A stretch of 7,883 nt of DNA from Acidobacteriota bacterium (lineage in GTDB: Bacteria > Acidobacteriota > UBA890), in assembly GCA_022563115.1 (NCBI GenBank), contig JADFNY010000172.1:1-7883 (forward strand), written 5' to 3'. The notes beneath the pieces are model-generated. The model was not told the DNA's origin and did no database searches. It saw only the letters and a program-made list of their open reading frames with translations. Each line of letters starts with the position of its first letter. Position 1 is the first letter of the stretch. Positions 1 through 5,937 of the stretch are shown here, one piece after another. The position numbers were made by a program, and so were the translations under genes.

Positions 1-2
1 GC

Positions 3-185
3 CGACCAGCCGGCCTGCAGGGATACGAAGGAAGATTCGTCGAGCACTACCTGACTCCCGTGCTCTACCCCTCCGAGCTGACGCGAGAGCTCCAAATCGG
101 TCTGGGGCTGGCGGTGATCGCACTCAACGTCGTGATCTACGGCTGGATTTGGCGCCGCGGCCGCCAACGATCAAGCGAACGATAG
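3..185 (+). CDS. DUF2784 family small membrane protein, C-terminal part
   Basis: The reading frame is open from the window edge to a TAG at 183-185, giving about 60 residues; the start lies outside the window. The visible part reads GYEGRFVEHYLTPVLYPSEL, followed by a hydrophobic helix (LGLAVIALNVVIYGWIW) and a basic tail (RRGRQRSSER). A G-Y-x-G-x-F-x-E-H-Y-L stretch, then LYP and one last membrane helix, is the ending I associate with DUF2784, a family of roughly 120-residue inner-membrane proteins of unknown function. The basic tail after the helix suggests a cytoplasmic C-terminus. The gene converges on the patatin gene. The family call is from memory of the conserved ending; the biochemical role is unknown. 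Confidence 0.7.
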   Translation, partial: RPAGLQGYEGRFVEHYLTPVLYPSELTRELQIGLGLAVIALNVVIYGWIWRRGRQRSSER

Positions 186-261
186 GTGTCGAGCAGGCGG
201 CGATAGAGGACACGGCGGGCCCCTAGCCCCCGAACTGAACCTCGGGCTTGCCGCAGAACCC

Positions 262-276
262 CCAGGTCGAACCTGG
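262..276. repeat. Short perfect hairpin between convergent genes
   Basis: CCAGGT, a 3-base loop CGA, then ACCTGG form a perfect 6-bp stem in the roughly 100-base gap between the convergent DUF2784 and patatin genes. There is no T-run on either side, so it is not a classical intrinsic terminator. It may only help end transcription, or be chance. Confidence 0.25.
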
Positions 277-287
277 CGGAGCCTGCG

Positions 288-1439
288 CTAGTCGGCCGCG
301 CCCAAGAATCGCTCTACCTCATCCCACTTCGCGACGGTGTCCTCGTAGCCGAGCTCTAGCAAGCGGTCGATGTACGGCCTCTCGAACAGCAGGTAGCTGA
401 GGAAATCGGGGCTGGTCAGCCGGTCGGAGCCGAGGCCGCGCAGCAGGATACGCAGTGTCCGCGGCAGGTGCTCGCCGAGGTCGGCCGACAGCTTGCCGAG
501 GTCGCGGGAGGGGCGGAGCACCAACAGTTTGATCGGCCGCAGCCCACCGGGCGCCGGGGTGCCGGGCGGTAGCAAGGCGAGCATCTCATTGACGCGCTCG
601 ACACGCTCGATGTCGGCATCGAGGAAGTCAAGGAAGACCGCGTTCATCAACATGCCCATTACCTGCGCCGCTGGCGGGTAGCCCTGCAGCTGGTGCTTGG
701 CCGCTTCGGTGGCGGTACGCCGGTAACGCACCGAGATCGCCAGCAGGCGGTTGGCACCCAGGTGGATCGCGGGTGCGAGCGGCGTACTCTGACGAACGCT
801 GCCGGCGCCGTAGTGGTCGCCGTCGATCGCGGCCGCCGGGAAGATTAGCGGTAACGCCGAGGAGGCCATGACATGGTCCACGGTGATCTTCGTCCGTGTG
901 GCACGCCGGCCGGCGCGCTCCCAAGTCTCGATCTCGGGCCCGCATTCGATAAAAGTGACCGTTCGCCCCGTGCTGTAGCTCGTGGTCGACAGCGCCCGCG
1001 CCCGCAACCGGCCGGCCGCCAAGTTCGCCGTGATGCCGCCCGGCTCGATCACGCGGCCGAGGTATTCACGCAGGGGCGCGGTGTCGAGGAGCCCCTTCAC
1101 CTCGAACCCGGGCGTGGTCCCGCCGGTCCCGAGCATCCACAGCCACCGTGCCGCGCTCCCCGTCAGCGAGAGGAAGCCGCCGCGAAAGACATGCTCGATG
1201 CTCAGACGGAGCCAAGCCCGCCGAATGCTCCGCACCGCGACGGCGAAAGGCTCCTGGGTGCTGGCCAGGAAGACGGCGTTGATGGCGCCCGCCGACACGC
1301 CGGTGAGCACGGGAAAGCGGAAGTCCGGGCCGGCGCGCTCGCCGATAGCGACCAGCACGCCGACTTGATAGGCGGCCCGGGCTCCGCCGCCCGAGAGAAC
1401 GAGGGCGGTTGGGTCGGCGCGAGGGTTCAAGCCATCCAT
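288..1439 (-). CDS. Patatin-like phospholipase family protein, catalytic Asp replaced
   Basis: The 383-residue protein has the patatin fold signature. Residues 16-25 carry the oxyanion-hole loop (SGGGARAAYQ). TGVSAGA at 46-52 is the G-x-S-x-G nucleophile elbow, with Ser49. Residues 209-225 (HYGAGSVRQSTPLAPAI) match the block that normally contains the second catalytic residue, Asp, in a D-G-G/S motif followed by (L/V)RQ and PLSPAIHLGA. Here that Asp is Ala212 (codon GCC, 804-806). Family members hydrolyse acyl esters of phospholipids or neutral lipids with a Ser-Asp dyad, so activity here is doubtful. The C-terminal 150 residues match the extension seen in this roughly 380-residue bacterial group. 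No signal peptide is visible. The ATG at 1439 lacks a good ribosome binding site, but no better start keeps the glycine-rich loop. The gene is otherwise intact. Confidence 0.9.
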   Translation of the reverse strand: MDGLNPRADPTALVLSGGGARAAYQVGVLVAIGERAGPDFRFPVLTGVSAGAINAVFLASTQEPFAVAVRSIRRAWLRLSIEHVFRGGFLSLTGSAARWLWMLGTGGTTPGFEVKGLLDTAPLREYLGRVIEPGGITANLAAGRLRARALSTTSYSTGRTVTFIECGPEIETWERAGRRATRTKITVDHVMASSALPLIFPAAAIDGDHYGAGSVRQSTPLAPAIHLGANRLLAISVRYRRTATEAAKHQLQGYPPAAQVMGMLMNAVFLDFLDADIERVERVNEMLALLPPGTPAPGGLRPIKLLVLRPSRDLGKLSADLGEHLPRTLRILLRGLGSDRLTSPDFLSYLLFERPYIDRLLELGYEDTVAKWDEVERFLGAAD

Positions 1440-1445
1440 TCAGAA

Positions 1446-1451
1446 ATAGTA
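1446..1451 (-). promoter_or_regulatory. Possible -10 box of a leaderless patatin transcript
   Basis: On the minus strand TACTAT lies six bases before the patatin ATG (TACTAT, TTCTGA, ATG). Transcription starting about seven bases after a -10 box would begin at the A of the ATG, giving a leaderless mRNA. This fits the missing Shine-Dalgarno sequence. No -35 match is evident, so this is a candidate only. Confidence 0.25.
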
Positions 1452-1602
1452 CCGGGACCGCGGTTTGCTCGGAGATGAAAGCCGTGGGCTCGCCGGAAAC
1501 GAAGCCGCGACGGAGCCACAAGCCCCCTCACCGCGTCAGGGCAAGCCGGCGAGTGCCTCCACGTAGGAGCTCACGTCTCCTCGGGGTCAAGGTTCTCGGT
1601 CC

Positions 1603-2085
1603 TTACTTGCGCCTTACCCACGGCACTCGCCGCCCGCGGGTTGAGAACCGCAACTCCCAACAGATCTCGTGTAGGAGCCTCGAGGGCTCAGCACTTTCAG
1701 GGTCCAGGAGGCCCCGTGTGGCTTGGACGAAACGACGGTAGCGTTGCCGCTGCTCATCATCATCAACAGCAAGTTTTTCCTCCAGCTCCCCTGCCCTTGC
1801 TGCGATGGCAGACTCGGAGACTGCGCGCAATCGAGCTACCAGGAGGCTTTCCCCTTGCACCCTGTCCGTGCAGAAGTTCTCTGTGATGCGGGCAGCAACG
1901 ATGGCAGATATCAGGGATTTGCGTAGGATCCTGTGCGCCCTCCATGCATTCCGCGTGCGCGCTTTCAGCAGCGCGCGGATCCTTGGGGGAGCGCCAGTGG
2001 GCAAGGTCCGCCTCATCCATGCATCAACAGCACGCTGGGCCATGTCCCAGTCGACCTTGTGTAGCATTTTCTTACACGCTGCCAC
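1603..2085 (-). CDS. Hypothetical basic helical protein (orphan)
   Basis: This is a 160-codon frame with a GTG start at 2085 and a TAA at 1603-1605. I do not recognise the family. The product looks all-helical and is rich in Arg. It has an N-terminal segment rich in Trp and Arg (WDMAQRAVDAWMRRTLP), a central acidic helix (ELEEKLAVDDDEQRQRYRR) and a very basic end (STRGRRVPWVRRK). There is no membrane helix, signal peptide or known motif. Codon use differs from the neighbours: about eight arginines use AGG, many codons end in A or T, and the upstream region is AT-rich. This suggests acquired DNA. In-frame ATGs at 2067 and 2043 are alternative starts. The second has AAGG 11 bases upstream, which could make a protein of about 146 residues. 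It may be a genuine novel gene or a fortuitous frame. Confidence 0.5.
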   Translation of the reverse strand: MAACKKMLHKVDWDMAQRAVDAWMRRTLPTGAPPRIRALLKARTRNAWRAHRILRKSLISAIVAARITENFCTDRVQGESLLVARLRAVSESAIAARAGELEEKLAVDDDEQRQRYRRFVQATRGLLDPESAEPSRLLHEICWELRFSTRGRRVPWVRRK

Positions 2086-2135
2086 CGCTAGTTTTCATTT
2101 CTATTTTGACACTTTCAAACCAGGATTTCCCAGCT
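2086..2135 (-). promoter_or_regulatory. AT-rich leader upstream of the 160-codon orphan
   Basis: This stretch is clearly AT-richer than the rest of the window. On the minus strand it contains TTGAAA (2113-2118), a fair -35 box, but no convincing TATAAT-like box follows at 16-18 bases. A promoter for the orphan gene is plausible here from composition alone. Confidence 0.2.
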
Positions 2136-2178
2136 AGCCGGCGTCGGCACAACGGCGTTGGCGACGCTGAAGACAGCA

Positions 2179-4590
2179 CTAGTCGCGGCTCGGTTCACGC
2201 ACCGTCAGCTCCCGTATCGGCGCCACATCGAGCACGAAGATGCTGCGCCCGTGCGTGCCGATCACCAGCTCGCCGTCGCGCGGGTGCACGACCAGGTCGT
2301 AGACCGGCGTCGTCGGTAGGTTGGCGCACAGCGCGTTCCAGGTGGCACCGAGGTCGAGCGACGCATAGACGCCGGTATCGGTGCCGACGTAGAGGATGTT
2401 CGGATTCTCCGGATCTTCGGCGATGACGTTGACCGGCTCGGCAGGCAGGTTGCCGAGGATCGGCCCCCAGGTCGCGCCGTAGTCGTTCGAGACAAACACG
2501 TACGCCGCGAAGTCGTCGTAGCGGTAGCCGGTCAGCGACGCGTAGACGGTCGCCGGGTCGTGCTGCGAGGCGACCAGCCGCGTCACCCAGCGTTGGGGCA
2601 GCCCATCGTCGATCCGCGCCCAGGTATTGCCGTCGTCTCGAGTCATGTGGACGGTGCCGTCGTCGGCGCCGGCGTACAGCAAGCCCGGTTGGAATGGTGA
2701 TTCGGCAACGCTCGTCAGCGTTCCCCATGGCACGTTGCCCTGCGCCGCCGGCTGGCTGGTGAGGTCGCGGCTGATCGGCATCCAGCTGTCGCCGCGATCG
2801 AGCGATTTGTAGAGCACGTTGCCGCCGTAATAGAGCGTCAGCGGGTTGTGCTGCGAGATGAAAAACGGCGTCATCCAGTTACGCCGCAGCGCCGGCTCAC
2901 CCTCGGCGGCCTGCGGTCGGATACGTGCTGTCTCCCCCGTCGACATGCGCTTGCGACGCAGGTCGCCGAACTGGTGCTCGTAATAGATGAGATCGGGGTC
3001 GAGCACGTCGCGGTAGGTGAAATACGAGTCGCCCCCGCCCCAGCGGTCGAGGTAGATGTGCGTCCACTGGTCGCCGAGGTCGTCCTCGATGACCTGGTCC
3101 GACGTACCGAACAGCGCCGCATCGTCCTGGGTGCCACCGTAGATGTTGTACGGCTCGTCCATATCGACGCCGACGGCGTAGAACTCGCCGATCGGCAGGT
3201 TGTTCCAGTGCAGCCACGATTCGCCGCGGTCGTAGCTGACGTGGATGCCGCCGTCGTTGCCGAGCAGCATGTGGTCGCCGTTGTCCGGGTCGATCCACAG
3301 CGAGTGCATATCGAGATGAAGGACGCGCGAGCCGTGTGGCAGCAGGTGCACCAGTGTGCCCTCGATTTGTCTGATCGTCCGGCCGCCGTCCTCGGACACC
3401 CAGAAGCGGTTGTTGGGCAGATAGACGATGTTCTCGTCGTCGGGCGCTACCTGGATCAAACAAAAGTCGTAGCCGCTCGCGATCGACTCCTCGTTGACCT
3501 TGCGCCAGGTTTCGCCCCTGTCGTCGGAGCGGTAGATCTCGCCGCCGATGCGGCGCGGTCCTCGGCCGCCTCTTCCGCCGCGGCCACCGCGACCAGCGGC
3601 CGGCGGGGCCGGATCGATCGCGTAGTTGTCGACCAGCGCATAAACGACGTTGGGGTTCGATCGCGCCACCGCCAGGCCGATGCGGCCGATCTGGTCGCCG
3701 GTCGGCAAGCCGGCACCGCTGGCAAGGCCGTCACCGAGCTGCTGCCAGCTCGCGCCGCCGTCGGTGCTCTTGTACACGCCGCTGCCCGGGCCGATGGTCG
3801 TGTGCCCCCAGGCCTTGCGCGAACGGTCCCACATGGCGGCGTACAGAATGTCGGGATCGGACGGGTCGATGACGAGCTCGATCGCCCCGGTGCGATCGTC
3901 GACGTACAGCACCCGCTCCCAGCCGGCGCCGCCGTTGGTCGTGCGAAAGACACCGCGCTCTTCGTTCTCGGAGTAGAGGTGCCCGATCGCCGCCACCCAA
4001 ACCGTGTCGGGATCCTCGGGGTGGATCACCACCTGGGCGATGTGGTGCGTATCGGTCAGCCCCATGTTGGTCCACGTCTCGCCGGCGTCAGTCGACTTGA
4101 ACACCCCGGTGCCGGCGTATGAGCTGCGCGCCATCAGCACCTCGCCGGTGCCGACCCAGACGATGTCGGGATCCGACGGCGCCACCGCGACATCGCCGAT
4201 CGTAAACGTCGATTCCTTCTCGAAGATCGGCCGCCAGGTGATCCCGTTGTTGATCGTCTTCCAGAGGTTCCCCGAACCCACGCCGACGTAGATCGTCGAC
4301 CCGCTGCCGGCCGCCACGTCGATGCTCTCGATGCGGCCGCCCTGCATGCGCGGCCCGACCGCCCGCCATTCGAGGTCGGCGAACGGCGACTCGGCCTCCA
4401 TGCGCCGGTGCTGCTCCCAGGCGCGCAGGCGGGTCTCGGGGTCGGTGGGCACGACGGCCGGGGCTTGCGCCGGCCCGGTTCCGGGCGCCTGCGGCGGCGG
4501 CACCGCACCGCTGGCGACATGCGGTGGCGTGAACACCGCGCTGCACAACGCTAGAACGCCGGCGGCGAGCATATGGAAGCCTCTTCTCAT
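2179..4590 (-). CDS. Secreted sortilin/VPS10-like beta-propeller protein
   Basis: This exported protein has about 803 residues. The N-terminus is a signal peptide: MRRGFHM, a hydrophobic core (LAAGVLALCSAVF), and a likely cut after ASGA. A Pro/Ala-rich linker leads to the WRAVGPRMQGGRIESIDV block that opens this family. At least 11 Asp-box-type turns (S-x-D-x-G-x-T-W) follow, at residues 111-119, 165-173, 216-224, 274-282, 354-362, 398-406, 451-459, 595-603, 649-657, 700-708 and 743-751. They mark propeller blades as in sortilin/VPS10 and BNR proteins. Family members are often annotated as glycosyl hydrolases, but no catalytic residue can be assigned, so binding or scaffolding is as likely. 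It ends in GTHGRSIFVLDV, right after the last blade, without the C-terminal extension common in relatives of 1000 or more residues. I chose ATG 4590: AGGG lies nine bases upstream, and sequence beyond about 4604 belongs to a dead carotenoid gene. ATGs at 4599 and 4614 are alternatives. Confidence 0.88.
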   Translation of the reverse strand: MRRGFHMLAAGVLALCSAVFTPPHVASGAVPPPQAPGTGPAQAPAVVPTDPETRLRAWEQHRRMEAESPFADLEWRAVGPRMQGGRIESIDVAAGSGSTIYVGVGSGNLWKTINNGITWRPIFEKESTFTIGDVAVAPSDPDIVWVGTGEVLMARSSYAGTGVFKSTDAGETWTNMGLTDTHHIAQVVIHPEDPDTVWVAAIGHLYSENEERGVFRTTNGGAGWERVLYVDDRTGAIELVIDPSDPDILYAAMWDRSRKAWGHTTIGPGSGVYKSTDGGASWQQLGDGLASGAGLPTGDQIGRIGLAVARSNPNVVYALVDNYAIDPAPPAAGRGGRGGRGGRGPRRIGGEIYRSDDRGETWRKVNEESIASGYDFCLIQVAPDDENIVYLPNNRFWVSEDGGRTIRQIEGTLVHLLPHGSRVLHLDMHSLWIDPDNGDHMLLGNDGGIHVSYDRGESWLHWNNLPIGEFYAVGVDMDEPYNIYGGTQDDAALFGTSDQVIEDDLGDQWTHIYLDRWGGGDSYFTYRDVLDPDLIYYEHQFGDLRRKRMSTGETARIRPQAAEGEPALRRNWMTPFFISQHNPLTLYYGGNVLYKSLDRGDSWMPISRDLTSQPAAQGNVPWGTLTSVAESPFQPGLLYAGADDGTVHMTRDDGNTWARIDDGLPQRWVTRLVASQHDPATVYASLTGYRYDDFAAYVFVSNDYGATWGPILGNLPAEPVNVIAEDPENPNILYVGTDTGVYASLDLGATWNALCANLPTTPVYDLVVHPRDGELVIGTHGRSIFVLDVAPIRELTVREPSRD
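3550..3594 (-). repeat. Gly-Arg low-complexity loop coding stretch
   Basis: Fifteen codons within the propeller gene encode a GRG/GGR tandem run (GRGGRGGRGGRGPRR). It falls between two blades, where an exposed loop is expected. It is simple-sequence DNA (repeated CGG/CCG-type units) and probably varies in length among strains. Confidence 0.7.
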
Positions 4591-4719
4591 CCGTTTCATC
4601 CCTGACAGTAACATCGACCCGGTGGCCGTCGCTTCGGCTTAGTGGGTCTGGTTTGTGGAAGGCACGGTCTACTATGGTATCCCCCTGCTCAATTTTGTCG
4701 GCTGGTTCGTGCCCATGTG

Positions 4720-4724
4720 CTTAG
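4720..4724 (+). repeat. Left target-site duplication (CTTAG)
   Basis: CTTAG directly abuts the left TACTCCG end of the inverted-repeat element. The same five bases in the same orientation abut the right end. The flank therefore breaks the inverted symmetry, as a target-site duplication should. Confidence 0.65.
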
Positions 4725-4882
4725 TACTCCGCCCCATAAGTACGATGATGTTTGCTGGCCGTCTCACGGGTGAGATCAAGGCGCGAGGAGGAGTCGATGC
4801 CGAAGCCATCGGCGGCGACGAGCAACGCAGAGATCGCCCGTGAGACGGCCGGCAAACATCATCGTACTCATGGGACGGAGTA
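4725..4882. mobile_element. 158-bp MITE-like inverted-repeat element
   Basis: Arms of 46 bases (4725-4770 and 4837-4882) are inverted copies matching at 43 of 46 positions; all three differences are transitions. Each end reads TACTCCG. CTTAG stands directly on both sides (4720-4724, 4883-4887) in direct, not inverted, orientation, as expected of a target-site duplication. Because the ends are palindromic (AGTACT), a 3-base TTA duplication with a 160-bp element is also possible. The 66-base centre holds a perfect AGGAGG ribosome binding site and an ATG but no transposase, so the element would depend on an enzyme supplied elsewhere. It lies inside the carotenoid remnant, and its removal restores that frame. 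The parent family is unknown to me. The TTAG at the joint fits the YTAR targets I recall for IS701-like elements, but that is weak. Confidence 0.8.
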
Positions 4883-4925
4883 CTTAGCGCCGCTCGCCTG
4901 GATTCTGATCGTGCGTCACCGCTAA
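4797..4925 (+). CDS. 42-codon ORF starting in the element and reading out into the remnant
   Basis: An ATG at 4797 is preceded by a perfect AGGAGG (4786-4791) with a five-base spacer, the strongest ribosome binding site in the window. The frame begins MPKPSAATSNAEIARE inside the element, runs through the right inverted repeat, and ends with the hydrophobic LAPLAWILIVRHR of the carotenoid remnant at the TAA at 4923-4925. The start may be the first codons of the lost transposase of the parent element. Whether any peptide is made is unknown; the ORF may simply be a relic. Confidence 0.3.
   Translation: MPKPSAATSNAEIARETAGKHHRTHGTEYLAPLAWILIVRHR
4883..4887 (+). repeat. Right target-site duplication (CTTAG)
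   Basis: This is the second copy of CTTAG, immediately after the right end of the element. Joining the left flank to the sequence after this copy reads TGC TTA GCG CCG and continues the carotenoid remnant in frame. Confidence 0.65.
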
Positions 4926-5088
4926 TGGAGTCCGCGGCGGAAAGGACTTACCTCGATTGGAGCCTTGGTGCGGCTGAGCATTGCCGCTGTTGTCCTCTCG
5001 GTGGTGCTCAACGGGGTCATTGCCGCATTGGGGCCGATTTCGAGTTAACTTGACAGTACCCCCGAAACAGATCACGAGGTGAAGTCGC

Positions 5089-5526
5089 ATGCCGAATCTT
5101 ATTCATGCCCTGAGAAACGAAATCACGCGCTTGGCCAAGAAGGAAATCAAAGGCCAAATCACCGCGCTGAAGGCTGCCTCAGCCAAATACCGTCGTGACA
5201 TTGCCGAACTGAAGAGAGTCACAAGCGATCTGCAGAAGCGTCTCGCCGCTATAGAACAGCAGGAACGCAAGCGTGCGAAGAAACCCCCACCCTCGGAACT
5301 GGCCGCGGGAACACGCTTCTCCCCCAAGGGGCTGAAGTCCCATCGAGCGAGGCTCGGCCTGTCTGCTGCAGATTACGGCCTACTGGCAGGGGTGAGTGGC
5401 AAAATGATCTACAAGTACGAACGTGGTGAAACCAAACCTCGGAGAGCCCAGGTCGCGAAGCTCGTCGCTGTGCGTGACCTTGGGAAACGGGAGGCACGGC
5501 GTCGTTTGGCGCTTCTCAAGCAGTGA
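5089..5526 (+). CDS. Coiled-coil plus XRE-type HTH protein
   Basis: This 145-residue protein has two parts. Residues 1-65 are a charged heptad-like helix rich in Lys, Ala, Leu and Glu (ALKAASAKYRRDIAELKRV), probably a coiled coil for oligomerisation. After a basic Lys/Pro linker, residues 80-128 resemble an XRE/Cro helix-turn-helix: LKSHRARLGLSAADYGLLAG, then VSGKMIYKYERGETKPR, matching the R-x-x-x-G-L-S and Y/W-E-x-G-x-x-x-P pattern. The end is basic. It is likely a cytoplasmic DNA-binding regulator; the target is unknown. The ATG at 5089 has GAGGTG seven to eight bases upstream. The gene starts only 40 bases after the carotenoid remnant and stands alone on the plus strand. It could also be a nucleoid-type DNA-binding protein; no partner toxin or phage gene is next to it. 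Confidence 0.8.
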   Translation: MPNLIHALRNEITRLAKKEIKGQITALKAASAKYRRDIAELKRVTSDLQKRLAAIEQQERKRAKKPPPSELAAGTRFSPKGLKSHRARLGLSAADYGLLAGVSGKMIYKYERGETKPRRAQVAKLVAVRDLGKREARRRLALLKQ

Positions 5527-5596
5527 AGCGAGCCGGCTGGGCCCTCGTCGTGAGCCGGAGCAAGTGTTGTCGTGCCGCGGACGGCCGCCCGCCCCG

Positions 5597-5800
5597 TTAC
5601 TTCATCCCCTTCGGCCCTCTGAGCACCCGCGCCGGCAGCACTAGGATCGCCTTCAGCAACTCGAAGACCGCGTCGACCGCGACCCCCAGTAGCCGGAAGG
5701 GCAGCAGTAGCAGCCAGACGAACGGGTAGAGGATCAGCGCGAACAGCGCCAGCGGCCAGCAAAACACCAGTAAGAGGAGCCAGAGAAGAAACTTGGTCAC
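5597..5800 (-). CDS. Small two-helix membrane protein
   Basis: This 67-residue protein is almost wholly hydrophobic: MTKFLLWLLLLVFCWPLALF, then ALILYPFVWLLLLPFRLLGV, then an amphipathic helix and a basic end (RVLRGPKGMK). It probably has two short membrane helices or a hairpin, with both ends inside. The start is GTG at 5800, with GGGAGG just upstream (four-base spacer), so translation is well supported. Similar tiny hypothetical proteins with an LFALILYPFVWLLLLPFRL-like core occur in many Proteobacteria; the function is unknown. It converges with the HTH gene (70 bases between the stops) and lies downstream of the broken sulfatase fragment on the same strand. Confidence 0.75.
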   Translation of the reverse strand: MTKFLLWLLLLVFCWPLALFALILYPFVWLLLLPFRLLGVAVDAVFELLKAILVLPARVLRGPKGMK

Positions 5801-5937
5801 CTAGCCTCCCATTCGCGCCCAGGCTTCGCGTCCGAGCCGGCTTCTTGAAGACGTCCTGGTGCCATCGCGGCAGACGACCCGTCGTGAAGTTCGTAACGGA
5901 ATCTCACCGAGTTGCAATGCTCTATCCACAACATGCC
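5801..5937. other. Unassigned spacer between small membrane gene and sulfatase remnant
   Basis: I recognise no conserved protein in any frame here. The minus-strand continuation of the sulfatase frame after its TGA does not resemble the usual sulfatase C-terminus (ElYDL-DP-E-NLA). It may be further scrambled remnant DNA. Its last bases hold the ribosome binding site of the small membrane gene. Confidence 0.4.

Larger units (their letters stand above)
4604..5048 (+). pseudogene. Carotenoid biosynthesis protein (CruF/DUF422-like) remnant, split by an insertion
   Basis: The left part reads DSNIDPVAV, then WVWF, then YYGIPLLNFVGWFVPMCL. The D-P-x-x-V, WVW and YYG(I/V)PLxNFxGWF blocks are the conserved core of CruF-type carotenoid biosynthesis proteins, integral membrane enzymes that hydrate or modify carotenoid ends. 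A TAG at 4640-4642 interrupts the frame just before WVWF. After the inserted element the protein continues as LAPLAWILIVRHR, a TAA at 4923-4925, and in the same frame a hydrophobic helix (residues LVRLSIAAVVLSVVLNGVIA), ending with TAA at 5046-5048. Deleting the element plus one copy of its 5-base direct repeat puts every piece in one frame. Only about 90 codons remain of a roughly 250-residue family. The N-terminal part is absent, cut off where the propeller gene begins. The family call rests on the motif; the gene is clearly dead. Confidence 0.75.

Noticed and set aside
873..1478. A 201-codon plus-strand frame opposite the patatin gene
   Set aside because: It is antisense to recognisable catalytic motifs; composition is Arg/Pro/Ala-rich, with no family features.
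1944..2426. A 160-codon plus-strand frame across the orphan and propeller gene ends
   Set aside because: It is antisense to two minus-strand frames and highly Arg/Ser-rich, with no recognisable motif.
2848..4122. A 424-codon open frame on the plus strand
   Set aside because: It is antisense to the propeller gene, whose Asp boxes and signal peptide are unmistakable. The product is a Val/Asp/Arg-rich sequence of the kind produced by the reverse strand of GC-rich genes.
4655..4843. A separate 62-residue small protein
   Set aside because: It is the left half of the carotenoid remnant running by chance into the inverted-repeat element, not an independent gene.
5050..5078. TTGACA upstream of the HTH gene as a sigma-70 promoter
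   Set aside because: The -35 match is perfect but nothing close to TATAAT lies 16-18 bases downstream, so I do not annotate it.
5533..5558. CCGGCT/AGCCGG inverted repeat after the HTH gene as a terminator
   Set aside because: The six-base stem has a 14-base loop and no T-run follows in either direction; it could be chance in GC-rich DNA.
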